DNA of 64,000 bases. Source: Micromonospora halotolerans (GTDB taxonomy: Bacteria > Actinomycetota > Actinomycetes > Mycobacteriales > Micromonosporaceae). The notes beneath the pieces are model-generated. The model had not been told where the DNA came from. It worked only from the letters and a program-made list of their open reading frames with translations, and did no database searches. This document shows, piece after piece, positions 63,501 to 64,000 of this stretch (its first letter is position 1; every line of letters starts with the position of its first letter). The DNA is taken from positions 4,898,001 to 4,962,000 of the forward strand of contig NZ_CP134876.1 of the NCBI RefSeq assembly GCF_032108445.1, given 5' to 3'. The translations under genes and the position numbers were made by a program.

Positions 63501-63658
63501 GGCGCGGCGGCGGCGTCCTCGCGCGGCACGGCCGCGGGGGCGTGACTCAGCCCGAGCGCGTCGTCGACGCCCCAGGCCACACCCGCGCCGAGCACCAACA
63601 GGACGATCGCGGCGGCGAGCAGCGGGTACGGCCTCCGGGCCGGAGTGACGTGAATCAC
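60525..63658 (-). pseudogene. Glycoside-hydrolase-like (GH67/GH20-type) protein fused to a C-terminal membrane domain, broken by a frameshift
   Basis: One gene in two frames. From GTG 63658 (GTGA overlap with the MFS stop) to about 61660 the frame encodes a signal anchor (about 8-30, PLLAAAIVLLVLGAGVAWGV) and a Pro/Ala linker. An alpha/beta 'non-catalytic' N-domain (LRAAVLAAPGAAPESYRLGARGTELAVDGTDVAGAAAGLYRLAD) and a TIM-barrel domain (HSVAQGYNAVVVPGFLEYVTF, GVKVFLLTDMLAVSPP, GLMVRVGEGGEVY, EVIFRTWTVG) follow. The barrel is reminiscent of GH67 alpha-glucuronidases and GH20 hexosaminidases. The protein then continues in another frame (GDLADAALREHFTGTLDYQVNLFEALAAYRTM) into about seven membrane helices ending at 60525. 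One missing base in 61655-61661 (GC run) joins the two parts. It may be a sequencing error or a true mutation. Confidence 0.68.
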
Positions 63659-64000
63659 GCTCGCATCGTAGAGGTGCTCCCGCCGCTGCCCGTGTGCGCG
63701 GGCCGGCGGTCGAACCGGGCGGGTCGCAGGGCGGCGGCGACACCGGCGCCCAGCGCGATCGTGAGCACGGCGGAGATCAGCAGGGTGTGCCGGCCGCCGA
63801 CCGCCGCGACGAGCGGACCGCCCAGCAGGGTGCCCAGCGCGGTGGCCGGAGTGGTCAGCGCGGTGCGGGCGGCGAGCACCCGGCTCAGGGCCTGCGGTGG
63901 GGTGTCCCGCTGGAACAGCGCCGTGGAGATGGCGGTGAACGGGCCGTAGACCAGGCCGCCGAGGGCCAGCCCGACCAGCCCGGGCACGACGGCGTCGGTG
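63655..64000 (-). CDS. MFS transporter, C-terminal part only (5' end beyond the window)
   Basis: The last about 115 residues of a major-facilitator protein: PGLVGLALGGLVYGPFTAISTALFQRDTPPQALSRVLAARTALTTPATALGTLLGGPLVAAVGGRHTLLISAVLTIALGAGVAAALRP. The pattern of four short helices and the QRDTPPQALSRVLAARTAL loop is like the C-terminal half of 'MFS_1' exporters. The frame is open through position 64000, so its 5' part is outside. It overlaps the start of the hydrolase-membrane fusion gene (GTGA), so the two are translationally coupled. The substrate is unknown. Confidence 0.78.
   Translation of the reverse strand, partial: TDAVVPGLVGLALGGLVYGPFTAISTALFQRDTPPQALSRVLAARTALTTPATALGTLLGGPLVAAVGGRHTLLISAVLTIALGAGVAAALRPARFDRRPAHTGSGGSTSTMRA

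Overview
The window is very GC-rich, gene-dense DNA from a filamentous actinomycete. A Micromonospora-like member of the Micromonosporaceae is my best guess. It rests on base composition, secreted xylan-degrading enzymes with CBM13 lectin modules, F420- and SARP-type gene families, an RsrR-type regulator and a rifamycin phosphotransferase under its typical element. No rRNA, tRNA, CRISPR array, insertion sequence or prophage was found. Both ends cut through genes.

Layout. 1-3.6 kb: divergent secreted GH10 xylanase and CBM13-GH62 arabinofuranosidase, with LacI-type palindromes between them and an orphan CBM13 fragment behind. 3.6-6.8 kb: FAD monooxygenase, L,D-transpeptidase and DUF4097 protein. 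7.1-12.4 kb: UgpA-UgpE-UgpB uptake genes without an ATPase, facing a Sir2 deacylase/glycerophosphodiesterase pair. 12.5-17.5 kb: flavin monooxygenase, F420 oxidoreductase, D-Ala-D-Ala carboxypeptidase, alpha/beta hydrolase and its divergent regulator. 17.5-21.1 kb: rifamycin phosphotransferase (rph) with an upstream 19-bp rifamycin-associated element, and a HAD hydrolase. 21.2-24.6 kb: ABC exporter with its two-component system. 24.7-31.7 kb: small proteins, DUF5937 regulator, TPR protein, and a DHA2 exporter plus NTF2-like protein divergent from a LAL regulator. 31.7-37.3 kb: GlxA-type regulator, saccharopine-dehydrogenase-like protein, fur-katG operon and DUF1801 protein. 37.4-42.9 kb: two AfsR-like SARP regulators flanking an ECF sigma factor. 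42.9-53.4 kb: subtilisin-like protease and glycosyltransferase diverging from a perfect Crp-type site, then a MacB/FtsX-type exporter divergent from a second LAL regulator. 53.4-58.1 kb: alpha/beta hydrolase, cupin, spore photoproduct lyase, ArsR-SRPBCC pair and an RsrR/NmrA redox pair. 58.1-64 kb: two large membrane proteins (one with a lipase-like motif, one a frameshifted glycoside-hydrolase-like protein) and a truncated MFS gene.

The region is mostly stress, defence, nutrient-acquisition and regulatory genes in short divergent units. Two themes recur: regulator/target pairs with a readable inverted repeat between them, and apparent leaderless promoters in which a TANNNT hexamer lies 6-8 nt before the start codon. 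The strongest leads are the RsrR/NmrA switch with conserved cluster ligands and two operator copies, the RAE-rph unit, the SARP-ECF-SARP cluster with an 18-bp direct repeat at a 22-bp period before the sigma gene, the Crp-type 30-bp inverted repeat, and the frameshifted hydrolase-membrane fusion protein.
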